Source of the DNA: Pseudomonadota bacterium
GTDB taxonomy: Bacteria; Pseudomonadota; Gammaproteobacteria; Burkholderiales; Burkholderiaceae_C
Direction: 5' to 3'
Length of the DNA stretch: 7,239 nt
Assembly (NCBI GenBank): GCA_023436025.1
Contig: JAEZKX010000426.1
Coordinates: 1-7,239 of the forward strand
Shown here: piece by piece, positions 1 to 5,336 of the stretch
Layout of the letters: each line of letters opens with the position of its first letter
Numbering within the stretch: position 1 is the first letter of the stretch
Program-made: the position numbers and the translations under genes
Notes under the pieces: generated by a model
Database searches by the model: none
What the model was told of the DNA's origin: nothing
The model's input: only the letters and a program-made list of their open reading frames with translations

Positions 1-80
1 CATCGCCAGCGGCCATCCGTCGCGACAGCCGCCGGGCCGCCTTCGCCTTCGCCTTCGCCTACGACAACGAGGAGCCATGA
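1..80 (+). CDS. 3' end of an upstream gene, product unknown
   Basis: The frame starting at base 3 stays open to a TGA at 78-80 and encodes about 25 residues ending in AYDNEEP. Nearly every codon in it ends in G or C (TTC, GCC, GAC, AAC, GAG), as expected for a real gene in such GC-rich DNA; the other two frames do not show this as strongly. Its stop overlaps the next start as ATGA (77-80), the usual arrangement for translationally coupled genes. The tail contains an alternating Ala-Phe run (AFAFAFAY). Too little is present to name a family. The gene begins outside the window. Confidence 0.45.
   Translation, partial: SPAAIRRDSRRAAFAFAFAYDNEEP
39..59 (+). repeat. Short hexamer tandem repeat GCCTTC, about 3.5 copies
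   Basis: GCC and TTC codons alternate three and a half times inside the last codons of the upstream gene, giving an Ala-Phe alternation. Because the unit is 6 bases, slippage would add or remove two residues without changing the frame. Confidence 0.6.
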
Positions 81-1447
81 CGATCAACAAGCGCCCCGTC
101 CTCACTGCCGCATGCGCGGCCACGTTGCTGCTCGCCGGCTGCGCCAGCGGACTGCAGCAGCAGCCGTCCGCCACGCTGCCCGCCACCGCCGAAGCGCCGC
201 CGCAGGCGGTCGACTGCCCGAAGGAAGTGCCGGCGGACACGCGCTGCCTGGGCGGCCGCGATTCCGCCGGGGCCTACTACCTGGTGGCCATGCCGGCGCA
301 GTGGAACGGCACGCTGGTGCTGCACGCGCACGGCGGGCCGACGCTGGGTGCGCCGCAGATGGCGCGCAGCATCGCCGACCTCCAGCGCTGGTCCATCGTG
401 CCCAAGGCCGGCTATGCCTGGGCGGGCTCCACCTTCCGCCAGGGCGGCGTGGCGGTGCGAGCGGCCGCGCAAGACACCGAGCGCCTGCGCCGCATCTTCG
501 TGCAGCATGTCGCGCAGCCGCGCATGACCATCCTGCACGGCCAGTCCTGGGGCGCGAACGTGGCCGCGGTGGGCGCGTCGATGTTCACCGACGACGGCAA
601 CGGCAAGCGGCCCTACGACGCCGTGCTGCTCACCAGCGGCCTGGTCTCCGGCGGCAGCCGCGGCTACGACTTCCGCCTCGACCTGCGGGTGATCTACCAG
701 GCGCTGTGCAAGAACCATCCGCGTCCCGACGAAACGCAGTACCCGCTGTGGATGGGCCTGCCACAGGGCGCGACCCTGACGCAGGCCGAGCTGCGCGGGC
801 GCGTCAACCAGTGCCTGGGCCTCGACAAACCGGCGGCGCAACGCACGCCGGAGCAGCAGCGCAAGGTGCAGACCATCGTCGACGTGGTGAAAATCCCGGC
901 CGCATCGATCGCCTCGCACCTGGCCTGGGGCACCTTCCACTTCCAGGACATCGCCTTCCAGCGCGCCGGCGGCCGCAGCGTGTTCGGCAACATGGGCGCG
1001 CGCTACCGCGGTTCGCCCGACGACGATGCCCTCAATGCCGCCGTCGCCCGCTATGCGGCCGATCCGCAGGCGCGCGCCGCCTTCGCCGCCGACACCGACC
1101 CGGACGGCCGCATTCCGGTGCCGGTGCTCACGGTGCACGGCATCGGTGACCCGACGGTGTTCGTCGAAGTGGAGGACAGCTTCCGCCGCACCATGGAGGC
1201 GGCCGGCAACGGCGCGCGCCTGGTCCAGACTTTCACCACCGACAGCAGCCACAGCTACCTGAGCGACCCGGTCTATCCCACGCTGCTGGCGGCGCTGTCG
1301 GCCTGGGCGCGCGGTGGCGCGAAGCCGACGCCCACGCAGATCGCGCAGCAGTGCGAGGCGATGCAGGCGCGCTTCGGCCCCGGCTGCCGCTTCCAGCCCG
1401 ACTACCGGCCGCGGCCGCTGGCCACCCGCGTCACGCCGCGGGATTGA
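77..1447 (+). CDS. Alpha/beta-hydrolase-fold lipoprotein, substrate unknown
   Basis: A 456-residue exported hydrolase. The N terminus is a lipoprotein signal: positive residues K5-R6, a hydrophobic stretch, then the lipobox L19-A20-G21-C22. Cys22 would be lipidated. Ala/Ser follow rather than Asp, so the Lol rule predicts the outer membrane. The hydrolase triad is readable: nucleophile Ser157 in GQSWG (preceded by a TILH strand), acid Asp358 in HGIGDPTV, and base His392 in DSSHSYL. HAHGG at 83-87 probably forms the oxyanion hole. The mature protein has six further cysteines (47, 57, 211, 246, 426, 437), an even number suited to periplasmic disulfides. The start ATG overlaps the upstream stop (ATGA), with GAGGAG at 69-74 unusually close to it, so coupling is likely. 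An esterase, lipase-like or peptidase role is possible; I cannot assign a substrate. Confidence 0.85.
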   Translation: MTINKRPVLTAACAATLLLAGCASGLQQQPSATLPATAEAPPQAVDCPKEVPADTRCLGGRDSAGAYYLVAMPAQWNGTLVLHAHGGPTLGAPQMARSIADLQRWSIVPKAGYAWAGSTFRQGGVAVRAAAQDTERLRRIFVQHVAQPRMTILHGQSWGANVAAVGASMFTDDGNGKRPYDAVLLTSGLVSGGSRGYDFRLDLRVIYQALCKNHPRPDETQYPLWMGLPQGATLTQAELRGRVNQCLGLDKPAAQRTPEQQRKVQTIVDVVKIPAASIASHLAWGTFHFQDIAFQRAGGRSVFGNMGARYRGSPDDDALNAAVARYAADPQARAAFAADTDPDGRIPVPVLTVHGIGDPTVFVEVEDSFRRTMEAAGNGARLVQTFTTDSSHSYLSDPVYPTLLAALSAWARGGAKPTPTQIAQQCEAMQARFGPGCRFQPDYRPRPLATRVTPRD

Positions 1448-1485
1448 TCCAGCGCAAGTCCCGCGCGCCGCGGCCGCGCGATCAT
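1444..1485 (+). promoter_or_regulatory. FNR/Anr-type promoter of hemerythrin (and probably Usp1)
   Basis: TTGATCCAGCGCAA at 1444-1457 matches 8 of the 10 defined bases of the FNR/Anr consensus TTGAT-N4-ATCAA. GATCAT at 1480-1485 matches the sigma-70 -10 element at 4 of 6 bases and places the site centre at -41.5, the class II activator position, with a start near 1492 and a leader of about 19 bases before the hemerythrin ATG at 1511. The site overlaps the stop codon of the hydrolase gene (TGA 1445-1447). Very similar words precede Usp2 and Usp3. Binding by an FNR-family protein is inferred. Confidence 0.6.
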
Positions 1486-1510
1486 GCGCGCTGCAACCCA
1501 GGAGACGCGC

Positions 1511-2140
1511 ATGCACGTGGCAGCCCCCATGAACCCACCGCCCGCCCGCGCCGCCCCCCGCACGCGCGGGGCGCTGCAGATCATCCGCGACGAGCATGCC
1601 TCGGTGGCGGCGGTGCTGCAGTCGCTGCGCCAGCTGCTGCAGCGCGGCCCGGGCGAGGCGCCGCAGCAGTTCTTCGACGTGCTGCGCGCCATGCTGTTCT
1701 ACATCGACGAGTTCCCCGAGCGGCTGCACCACCCGAAGGAATCCGACCTGCTGTTCCCGCGCCTGCTGCGCCGCGCGCCGGAGTTGCTGCCGGTGGTCAA
1801 GCGGCTGGAGGACGACCATGTGAGCGGCCAGGCGCGGGTGCGCGCGCTGCAGCACCAGCTGCTGGCCTGGGAACTCCTGGGAGAAGGCCGGCGCGCCGAA
1901 TTCGAGCGCGAGGCCCTGGCCTATGTCGACTTCTACCTGCAGCACATGCAGGCCGAGGAGCGCGAGCTGCTGCCGGTGGCGGCGCGCGTGCTCGACGCCG
2001 CCGACCATGCCGCGCTCGACCGCGCCTTCCGCGGCAACGAGGACCCGCTGGCCGCGGGCCAGTCCGATCCGCGTTTCGAACGCCTGTTCACGCGCATCGT
2101 GCTGCGCGCGCCCGCCCCCATCGGCGTCGGTCCGGCCTGA
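1511..2140 (+). CDS. Hemerythrin HHE-domain cation-binding protein
   Basis: A 209-residue cytoplasmic protein with one HHE (hemerythrin-like) four-helix domain that would hold a non-heme di-iron centre. The expected ligands are in order: His29 in RDEH, His73-xxx-Glu77 in HHPKE, His103 in EDDH, and His145-xxx-Glu149 in QHMQAEE. Residues 1-20 are a Pro/Arg-rich extension, and about 50 residues follow the last ligand. I chose the ATG at 1511 because AGGAGA at 1500-1505 lies five bases before it; an in-frame ATG at 1484 has no such signal and would lie ahead of the predicted transcription start. Family members bind or sense oxygen, NO or iron, or help repair iron-sulfur centres; which applies here cannot be read. 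Usp1 follows after 106 bases on the same strand, and the FNR-type site upstream suggests low-oxygen induction. Confidence 0.88.
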   Translation: MHVAAPMNPPPARAAPRTRGALQIIRDEHASVAAVLQSLRQLLQRGPGEAPQQFFDVLRAMLFYIDEFPERLHHPKESDLLFPRLLRRAPELLPVVKRLEDDHVSGQARVRALQHQLLAWELLGEGRRAEFEREALAYVDFYLQHMQAEERELLPVAARVLDAADHAALDRAFRGNEDPLAAGQSDPRFERLFTRIVLRAPAPIGVGPA

Positions 2141-2178
2141 GGGCTGGCGGCGGCGGGCCCGCGCCCTCCGTCGCACAA

Positions 2179-2199
2179 GCCCAGCCGCCCGGCCTGGGC
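2179..2199 (+). other. Stem-loop between hemerythrin and Usp1 genes
   Basis: GCCCAG (2179-2184) pairs with CTGGGC (2194-2199), and CC (2185-2186) can continue against GG (2191-2192) with a bulged C at 2193, giving an 8-bp GC-rich stem. No T-run follows, so it is not a classical terminator. It could attenuate read-through or protect a processed transcript end. I see no FNR-type site or clear separate promoter in the rest of this 106-base gap. Confidence 0.35.
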
Positions 2200-2246
2200 G
2201 AAGATGCGGGCAACGACCCAACCACCTCTTTCAAGGAGACTTCGCC

Positions 2247-2696
2247 ATGTTCAAGCGCATCCTCGTTCCCGTCGACGGCAGCGAGACCTCCACCAAGGCG
2301 CTGGTCGCCGCCCTGCAGCTGGCCCGCGAGAGCGGCGGCAGCGTGCGTGTGCTGCACGCGATCGACGAGCTCGCCTACTTCTCCGGCTTCGAGTACCCCG
2401 CCGAGGTCCTGGACCAGGTGATCGACTGGGGCAAGAAATGCATCGCCGATGCGCTCGAGGTCGCCCGGTCGTCCGGCGTGCCGGCCGACAGCCGGCTGCT
2501 GGACGTGCCGGGGCGACGCCTGGGCGACGTGGTGGCCGAGGAGGCCCGCGCCTGGGACGCCGACCTGGTGGTGGTGGGCACGCACGGCCGCCGCGGCGTC
2601 AGCCGCGCCCTGCTGGGCAGCGGCGCGGAGCAGGTCATCCGGCTGGCGCCGGTGCCGGTGCTGGTGATCCGCGCGCCCGAGGCGGACGCGGCCTGA
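2247..2696 (+). CDS. Universal stress protein, UspA family (Usp1)
   Basis: A 149-residue single-domain UspA protein, the usual family length. It opens with the first beta strand and nucleotide-contacting Asp (KRILVPVDGSE, Asp10). It ends with the ATP-binding signature G-2x-G-9x-G-S at Gly111, Gly114 and Gly124-Ser125 (GTHGRRG...LLGSGAEQV), then the dimer-forming strand APVPVLVIR. The intact signature places it with ATP-binding Usp proteins rather than the non-binding UspA type. AAGGAGA at 2233-2239 lies seven bases before the ATG. Such proteins act in the cytoplasm as dimers in starvation, oxygen-limitation and redox stress; the partner is unknown. It lies 106 bases after hemerythrin and probably shares its promoter. 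By hand count it is about 77% identical to Usp2 and 56% to Usp3. Confidence 0.93.
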   Translation: MFKRILVPVDGSETSTKALVAALQLARESGGSVRVLHAIDELAYFSGFEYPAEVLDQVIDWGKKCIADALEVARSSGVPADSRLLDVPGRRLGDVVAEEARAWDADLVVVGTHGRRGVSRALLGSGAEQVIRLAPVPVLVIRAPEADAA

Positions 2697-2791
2697 GCAG
2701 GCCGGAGCGGCCACCTCGACCGCCCTGCCCATCGAAGCAGCACCGCCGGCAAACCCGCGCCAATGCTGGCTCGCCGGCCTTGCTCACGTCC

Positions 2792-2826
2792 TTATCCACA
2801 GGGTTGTACCCGGTCGGTGTGGATAG
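2792..2826. repeat. Inverted pair of DnaA-box-like words with a nested hairpin
   Basis: TTATCCACA (2792-2800) is a perfect match to the DnaA-box consensus. TGTGGATAG (2818-2826) is its inverted partner with one terminal mismatch. The shared arms TATCCACA/TGTGGATA are perfect over 8 bp around a 17-base spacer, and the spacer contains a second inverted repeat, GGGT-TGT-ACCC (2801-2811). It could be a DnaA-titrating or regulatory site, a REP-like intergenic element, or an RNA structure at the end of the Usp1 transcript. Two boxes alone do not make an origin. Confidence 0.55.
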
Positions 2827-2846
2827 CCGTGGCACCCCTCTGCGCG

Positions 2847-2902
2847 GGACGCTGGACGCTGGACGCTGGACGCTGGACGCTGGACGCTTGACGCGGGACG
2901 CG
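2847..2902. repeat. Heptamer tandem repeat GGACGCT, 8 units
   Basis: Six perfect head-to-tail copies of GGACGCT run from 2847 to 2888, followed by two degenerate units, TGACGCG (2889-2895) and GGACGCG (2896-2902). The 7-base unit is not a multiple of three and the array lies between genes, so it is not coding. Intergenic heptamer arrays are, as I recall, common in Lysobacteraceae. Copy number is likely to vary between strains. Confidence 0.95.
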
Positions 2903-2917
2903 GGTCCGGGGCCGGGG
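2895..2917 (+). other. Potential G-quadruplex motif
   Basis: Four G-runs on the plus strand (2895-2897, 2902-2904, 2908-2911, 2914-2917) are separated by loops of 4, 3 and 2 bases (ACGC, TCC, CC). This fits the canonical G3+N1-7 pattern. It begins in the last heptamer unit and runs into a doubled CCGGGG. The CC loops could instead pair with the G-runs, so folding is uncertain. Confidence 0.5.
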
Positions 2918-2967
2918 CCGGCGCGGAGATGGGCGCGCGGCCTTGCGGCGGCCCTGGTGACGTCCAT

Positions 2968-3008
2968 TTGATCCTGCGCAAGTCGCGCGGCAGCGCCGGC
3001 GCGAATAT
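2968..3008 (+). promoter_or_regulatory. FNR/Anr-type promoter of Usp2
   Basis: TTGATCCTGCGCAA at 2968-2981 differs at one base from the word before hemerythrin and matches the FNR/Anr consensus at 8 of 10 defined positions. GAATAT at 3003-3008 is a weak -10 element keeping the key A2, A5 and T6 positions, and puts the site centre at -40.5. The local drop in GC content (AATAT) is conspicuous here. The ATG of Usp2 is at 3050. Confidence 0.6.
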
Positions 3009-3049
3009 GGACGCCTTTCTCCCGCCATCCTCTCACCCAGGAGAGCCCC

Positions 3050-3505
3050 ATGTTCCAGCGCATCCTCGTGCCGATCGACGGCAGTGAAACCTCCACCAAG
3101 GCCCTGGTGGCCGCCCTGCAGCTGGCGCGCGAGAGCGGCGGCCAGGTGCGCCTGCTGCACGCGATCGAGGAGCAGGCCTACATCACCGGCTTCGAGTACA
3201 GCACGCCGGTGCTGCAGCAGGCCCTCGAGTGGGCCAGGAAGTGCCTGGACGACGGCCTGGACATGGCCCGGTCGGCCGGCGTGCCCGCCGACAGCCGCCT
3301 GCAAGAATTGCCCGGGCGGCGCCTGGGCGAGGTGGTCGCCGATGAAGCCCGGGCCTTCGAGGCCGACCTGGTGGTGGTCGGCACGCACGGCCGCCGCGGC
3401 ATCAGCCGCGCGCTGCTGGGCAGCGGCGCGGAGCAGGTGATCCGGATGGCGCCGGTGCCGGTGCTGGTCATCCGCACGCCAGAGGCGGCGGAAGCCAGCG
3501 CCTAG
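3050..3505 (+). CDS. Universal stress protein, UspA family (Usp2)
   Basis: A 151-residue UspA-domain protein, a close paralogue of Usp1. Asp10 lies in QRILVPIDGSE, and the ATP-binding signature is complete: Gly111, Gly114, Gly124-Ser125 in GTHGRRGISRALLGSG. The hydrophobic C-terminal strand APVPVLVIR would pair in a dimer. Differences from Usp1 cluster in residues 51-70, the middle helix, where only 8 of 20 positions match; both ends are nearly identical. AGGAG at 3039-3043 lies six bases before the ATG. Unlike Usp1 it has its own FNR-type promoter and stands alone, converging with the LysR gene. Divergence confined to the central helix suggests a different partner or pairing preference, but that is inference. 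Confidence 0.93.
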   Translation: MFQRILVPIDGSETSTKALVAALQLARESGGQVRLLHAIEEQAYITGFEYSTPVLQQALEWARKCLDDGLDMARSAGVPADSRLQELPGRRLGEVVADEARAFEADLVVVGTHGRRGISRALLGSGAEQVIRMAPVPVLVIRTPEAAEASA

Positions 3506-3524
3506 GCAGCGGCGAAGCCGAGTA

Positions 3525-3550
3525 GGCAGGAGGGCACTAAGCCGCCTGCC
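3525..3550. terminator. Candidate bidirectional hairpin between Usp2 and LysR genes
   Basis: GGCAGG (3525-3530) pairs with CCTGCC (3545-3550), and inside it GGC (3533-3535) pairs with GCC (3541-3543) around an ACTAA loop, with a small AG/G internal bulge. This gives nine GC-rich base pairs between two converging genes, spanning the LysR stop codon. There is no T-run on either strand, so termination by this element is only suggested by position. Confidence 0.35.
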
Positions 3551-4454
3551 GCAGCGTCCGCTGCGCTTCCTGCGCCAGCCGCTCGCCAAGGAACTCCAGC
3601 ACGGTCCGTACCGACGGCAGCAGGCTGCGCCGATGCGGCACCAGCGCCGTCGTCACGACTTCACCGGCGGTCCACTTCGGCAGCACGCGCACCAGGTCGC
3701 CGTCGGCAAGATGCCGGGCGCAGATGCCCTCCGGCAGCGCAACGATCCCCAGACCCGCGGCGGCGGCTTGCACCAGGGCCACGCTTTCGTCGGCCACCAG
3801 TCGGGCGCGCGGCATCACCGCCACCTCTTCGCCGTCACCCTTGCCACGCAATCGCCATGTGGTGGCCTCGGCTCCCGTGAGCAAGCCCGCGTGTTCGGCC
3901 AGCTGCGCCGGCAGCCGGGGGTTGCCGTGTGCGCGCAGGTAGGCCGGACTCGCGACCAGCACCACCTGCTCGGTGGCCAGCACCCGCTGGACGAGACCGG
4001 AATCGGGCAGCGGCGCGAAGTGGCTGCGCAAGGCGATGTCGTAGCCCTCCTGGACCAGGTCCACGAAGCGGTCGCTCGCGTGCACCTGCAGTTGCAGCTT
4101 CGGATAGGCCAGCGCTAGCGCGGGGATGTGCTGCGCCAGCTGGAACTGCACCACGGGTACGGCCGCCGTGAGCCGCACGGTGCCGCCAGGTTCCGCCAGG
4201 CGCTGCTGCACCAGCTGCTGCGCGGATTCCACCTCGATCAAGGCCGCCCGCGCGTGCTGGTAGAAGTCCCGACCCAGCTCGGTCAGGCGGAAGCTGCGGG
4301 AGTTGCGTTCGATCAAGCGTGCGCCCAGGGCCGATTCCAGGGCCGCGACGCGCTTGCTGAGCGTTGACTTCGGAACCCCGAAGCGGCGCGCCGCCGGCGC
4401 GAAGCCGCCGCTGTCCACGGCTTGGGCGAAGAGGGTGAGGTCGTTCAGGTTCAC
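3537..4454 (-). CDS. LysR-family transcriptional regulator
   Basis: A 305-residue regulator of standard LysR length. Residues 3-62 are the winged helix-turn-helix: NLNDLTLFAQAV, then GFAPAARRFGVPKSTLSKRVAALE (shown here only by its span, 17-40) and LGARLIERNSRSFRLTELG. From about 90 to 295 lies the periplasmic-binding-protein-like effector domain, with the typical GYDIALR, ATEQVVLVASPAYL and GLGIVALP segments. The start is uncertain: I chose the GTG at 4454, which gives the usual short lead before LNDL; a GTG at 4469 is the alternative, and neither has a good ribosome site. It is divergent from the GST-like gene, the classical arrangement for a LysR protein and its target. The effector is unknown. 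Confidence 0.9.
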   Translation of the reverse strand: MNLNDLTLFAQAVDSGGFAPAARRFGVPKSTLSKRVAALESALGARLIERNSRSFRLTELGRDFYQHARAALIEVESAQQLVQQRLAEPGGTVRLTAAVPVVQFQLAQHIPALALAYPKLQLQVHASDRFVDLVQEGYDIALRSHFAPLPDSGLVQRVLATEQVVLVASPAYLRAHGNPRLPAQLAEHAGLLTGAEATTWRLRGKGDGEEVAVMPRARLVADESVALVQAAAAGLGIVALPEGICARHLADGDLVRVLPKWTAGEVVTTALVPHRRSLLPSVRTVLEFLGERLAQEAQRTLRQAA

Positions 4455-4463
4455 GGGGCCATT

Positions 4464-4519
4464 GTCCACGCTTGTGGACGCTGGGTTGCCAAGCCGCCAT
4501 CTAGGCGGGCAGCGTCCAC
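4464..4519. promoter_or_regulatory. Candidate LysR operator in the LysR/GST divergent region
   Basis: GTCCAC (4464-4469) and GTGGAC (4474-4479) form a perfect 6-bp inverted repeat around GCTT. A third half-site, GTCCAC at 4514-4519, pairs with the second over ten bases (GTGGACGCTG 4474-4483 against CAGCGTCCAC 4510-4519). The first palindrome lies just ahead of the chosen LysR start and the third half-site about 50 bases before the GST ATG, as expected for autorepression plus target control. The symmetric T...A spacing is 12, not the textbook 11, so this is a candidate only. Confidence 0.4.
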
Positions 4520-4566
4520 GTCGCAAGAATCGCCTTCTCGTGAACACCCCCATGGAGATCCCGCAC

Positions 4567-5271
4567 ATGACCCCCGTGCTTTTCTACGGCGTCCCCGAAG
4601 GCTGCTCCTTCGGCTCGATCGTCGCGCTCGAATGGAGCGGCCTGCCCTACCACCTGTGCCGCATCGAGATGCCGGCCGAGGTGGGCAGCCCGGCCTACCG
4701 CCGCGTCAACCCTGTCGCCGAGACGCCCTCGCTGCTGACCGGGGATGGCCGGCTCGTCAGCGAGAGTGTCGCCATCCTCCACCACATCGGCGCACGCAGC
4801 CGCGATCCACACCTGGTGCCGCGGCAGGGCACCGCCGCCTTCGACCGCTTCAACCAGCGGCTTGCCTTCCTCAACACCGGCTTCTTCGAATCGTTCGCCG
4901 GGCTCTGGTACGCGCTGGAGCACGGCCTGTCCGAAGCCGAGCAGGCGCCGCTCAAGCGAATGTCGCACCGCAAGGTGCACAAGGCGCATGCCGACCTCGA
5001 GGCCTTGCTCGGAGACGACCCGTGGCTGGCCGGCGAGCAGCGCAGCGCAGTCGACGCCTACTTCATGGGCATCGCGCGCTGGAACGACTTCCACCAGGTC
5101 CTGGATCGGCGCGCATTTCCCCGGCTGCACCGGCTGCACGCGCGCCTGCTGGATGAGCCCGGCGTGCGCTTCGCGCATGCGATCGAGCACGGCGAACCCG
5201 CAGCGAGCGCCGGCGGGTTCCAGGGACATGTGCGCCTTCAGGAGGCACTGGCGGTCCGAACGCCGGCATGA
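4567..5271 (+). CDS. Glutathione S-transferase family protein
   Basis: A 234-residue cytoplasmic protein with the two-domain GST layout. Residues 1-75 form the thioredoxin-like domain: VLFYGVPEGCSFGSIVALEWSG with candidate catalytic Cys13/Ser14, the NPVAETPSL segment with the expected cis-Pro54, and the glutathione gamma-glutamyl contact ESVAILHHI (Glu66-Ser67). Residues 90-205 are the helical domain, with the conserved N-capping box SAVDAYFMGIARW (Ser160, Asp163). A bacterial Cys-type or Ser-type enzyme is possible; the first active-site motif does not settle it. The ATG at 4567 has GGAGA at 4554-4558; an in-frame ATG at 4552 lacks a ribosome site. It is divergent from the LysR gene, which probably controls it. 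The substrate is unknown; electrophile or peroxide detoxification is typical. Confidence 0.88.
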   Translation: MTPVLFYGVPEGCSFGSIVALEWSGLPYHLCRIEMPAEVGSPAYRRVNPVAETPSLLTGDGRLVSESVAILHHIGARSRDPHLVPRQGTAAFDRFNQRLAFLNTGFFESFAGLWYALEHGLSEAEQAPLKRMSHRKVHKAHADLEALLGDDPWLAGEQRSAVDAYFMGIARWNDFHQVLDRRAFPRLHRLHARLLDEPGVRFAHAIEHGEPAASAGGFQGHVRLQEALAVRTPA

Positions 5272-5336
5272 GCGCCGCGAAGCCCGGCCGCCTGGTCATC
5301 GGCAATCCCGGCGCCCGCGCCGCACGTGCACGCGGC

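Larger units (their letters stand above)
2697..3049. other. 353-base non-coding gap with repeats and Usp2 promoter
   Basis: No credible gene lies here: frames that cross it are open only because of the GC bias and the repeat. In order it holds a small hairpin just after the Usp1 stop (GGCCG-GAG-CGGCC, 2700-2712, no T-run), the DnaA-box-like inverted pair, the heptamer array, a G-quadruplex motif, a GC-rich stretch at about 2920-2960 in which I see nothing convincing, and the FNR-type promoter and ribosome site of Usp2. It is the longest gap in the window. Confidence 0.7.

Noticed and set aside
112..1149. A 345-codon plus-strand frame inside the hydrolase gene
   Set aside because: Arg-rich shadow translation with no motifs; the overlapping frame has a lipobox and catalytic triad.
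1484..1510. Upstream ATG at 1484 as the hemerythrin start
   Set aside because: No ribosome site, nine extra non-conserved residues, and it precedes the predicted transcription start; AGGAGA supports 1511.
59..2221. A 720-codon open frame on the minus strand across the hydrolase and hemerythrin genes
   Set aside because: It is the antisense of two well-supported genes, is rich in Arg/Ala/His/Gln without domain motifs, and long antisense frames are expected at this GC content.
1351..2421. Open plus-strand frame bridging the hydrolase, hemerythrin and Usp1 genes
   Set aside because: Out of frame with all three real genes and composed of Arg/Ala/Pro runs.
2792..2826. A replication origin
   Set aside because: Only two DnaA-like boxes, no AT-rich unwinding region, and no dnaA, dnaN, repA or parAB neighbour.
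2847..2902. A CRISPR array
   Set aside because: Units are 7 bases, directly abutting, with no spacers.
2635..3589. Minus-strand frames across the 2697-3049 gap and Usp2, with a repeated SSVQRPA peptide
   Set aside because: The peptide repeat is only the heptamer array translated in three frames; the rest is antisense to Usp1 or Usp2.
4303..4316. A fourth FNR-like word, TTGCGTTCGATCAA
   Set aside because: It lies inside the LysR reading frame, where it is simply the codons for the conserved Leu-Ile-Glu-Arg-Asn segment, far from any start. It shows that an 8-of-10 match can arise by chance, so position and mutual similarity carry the case for the other three.
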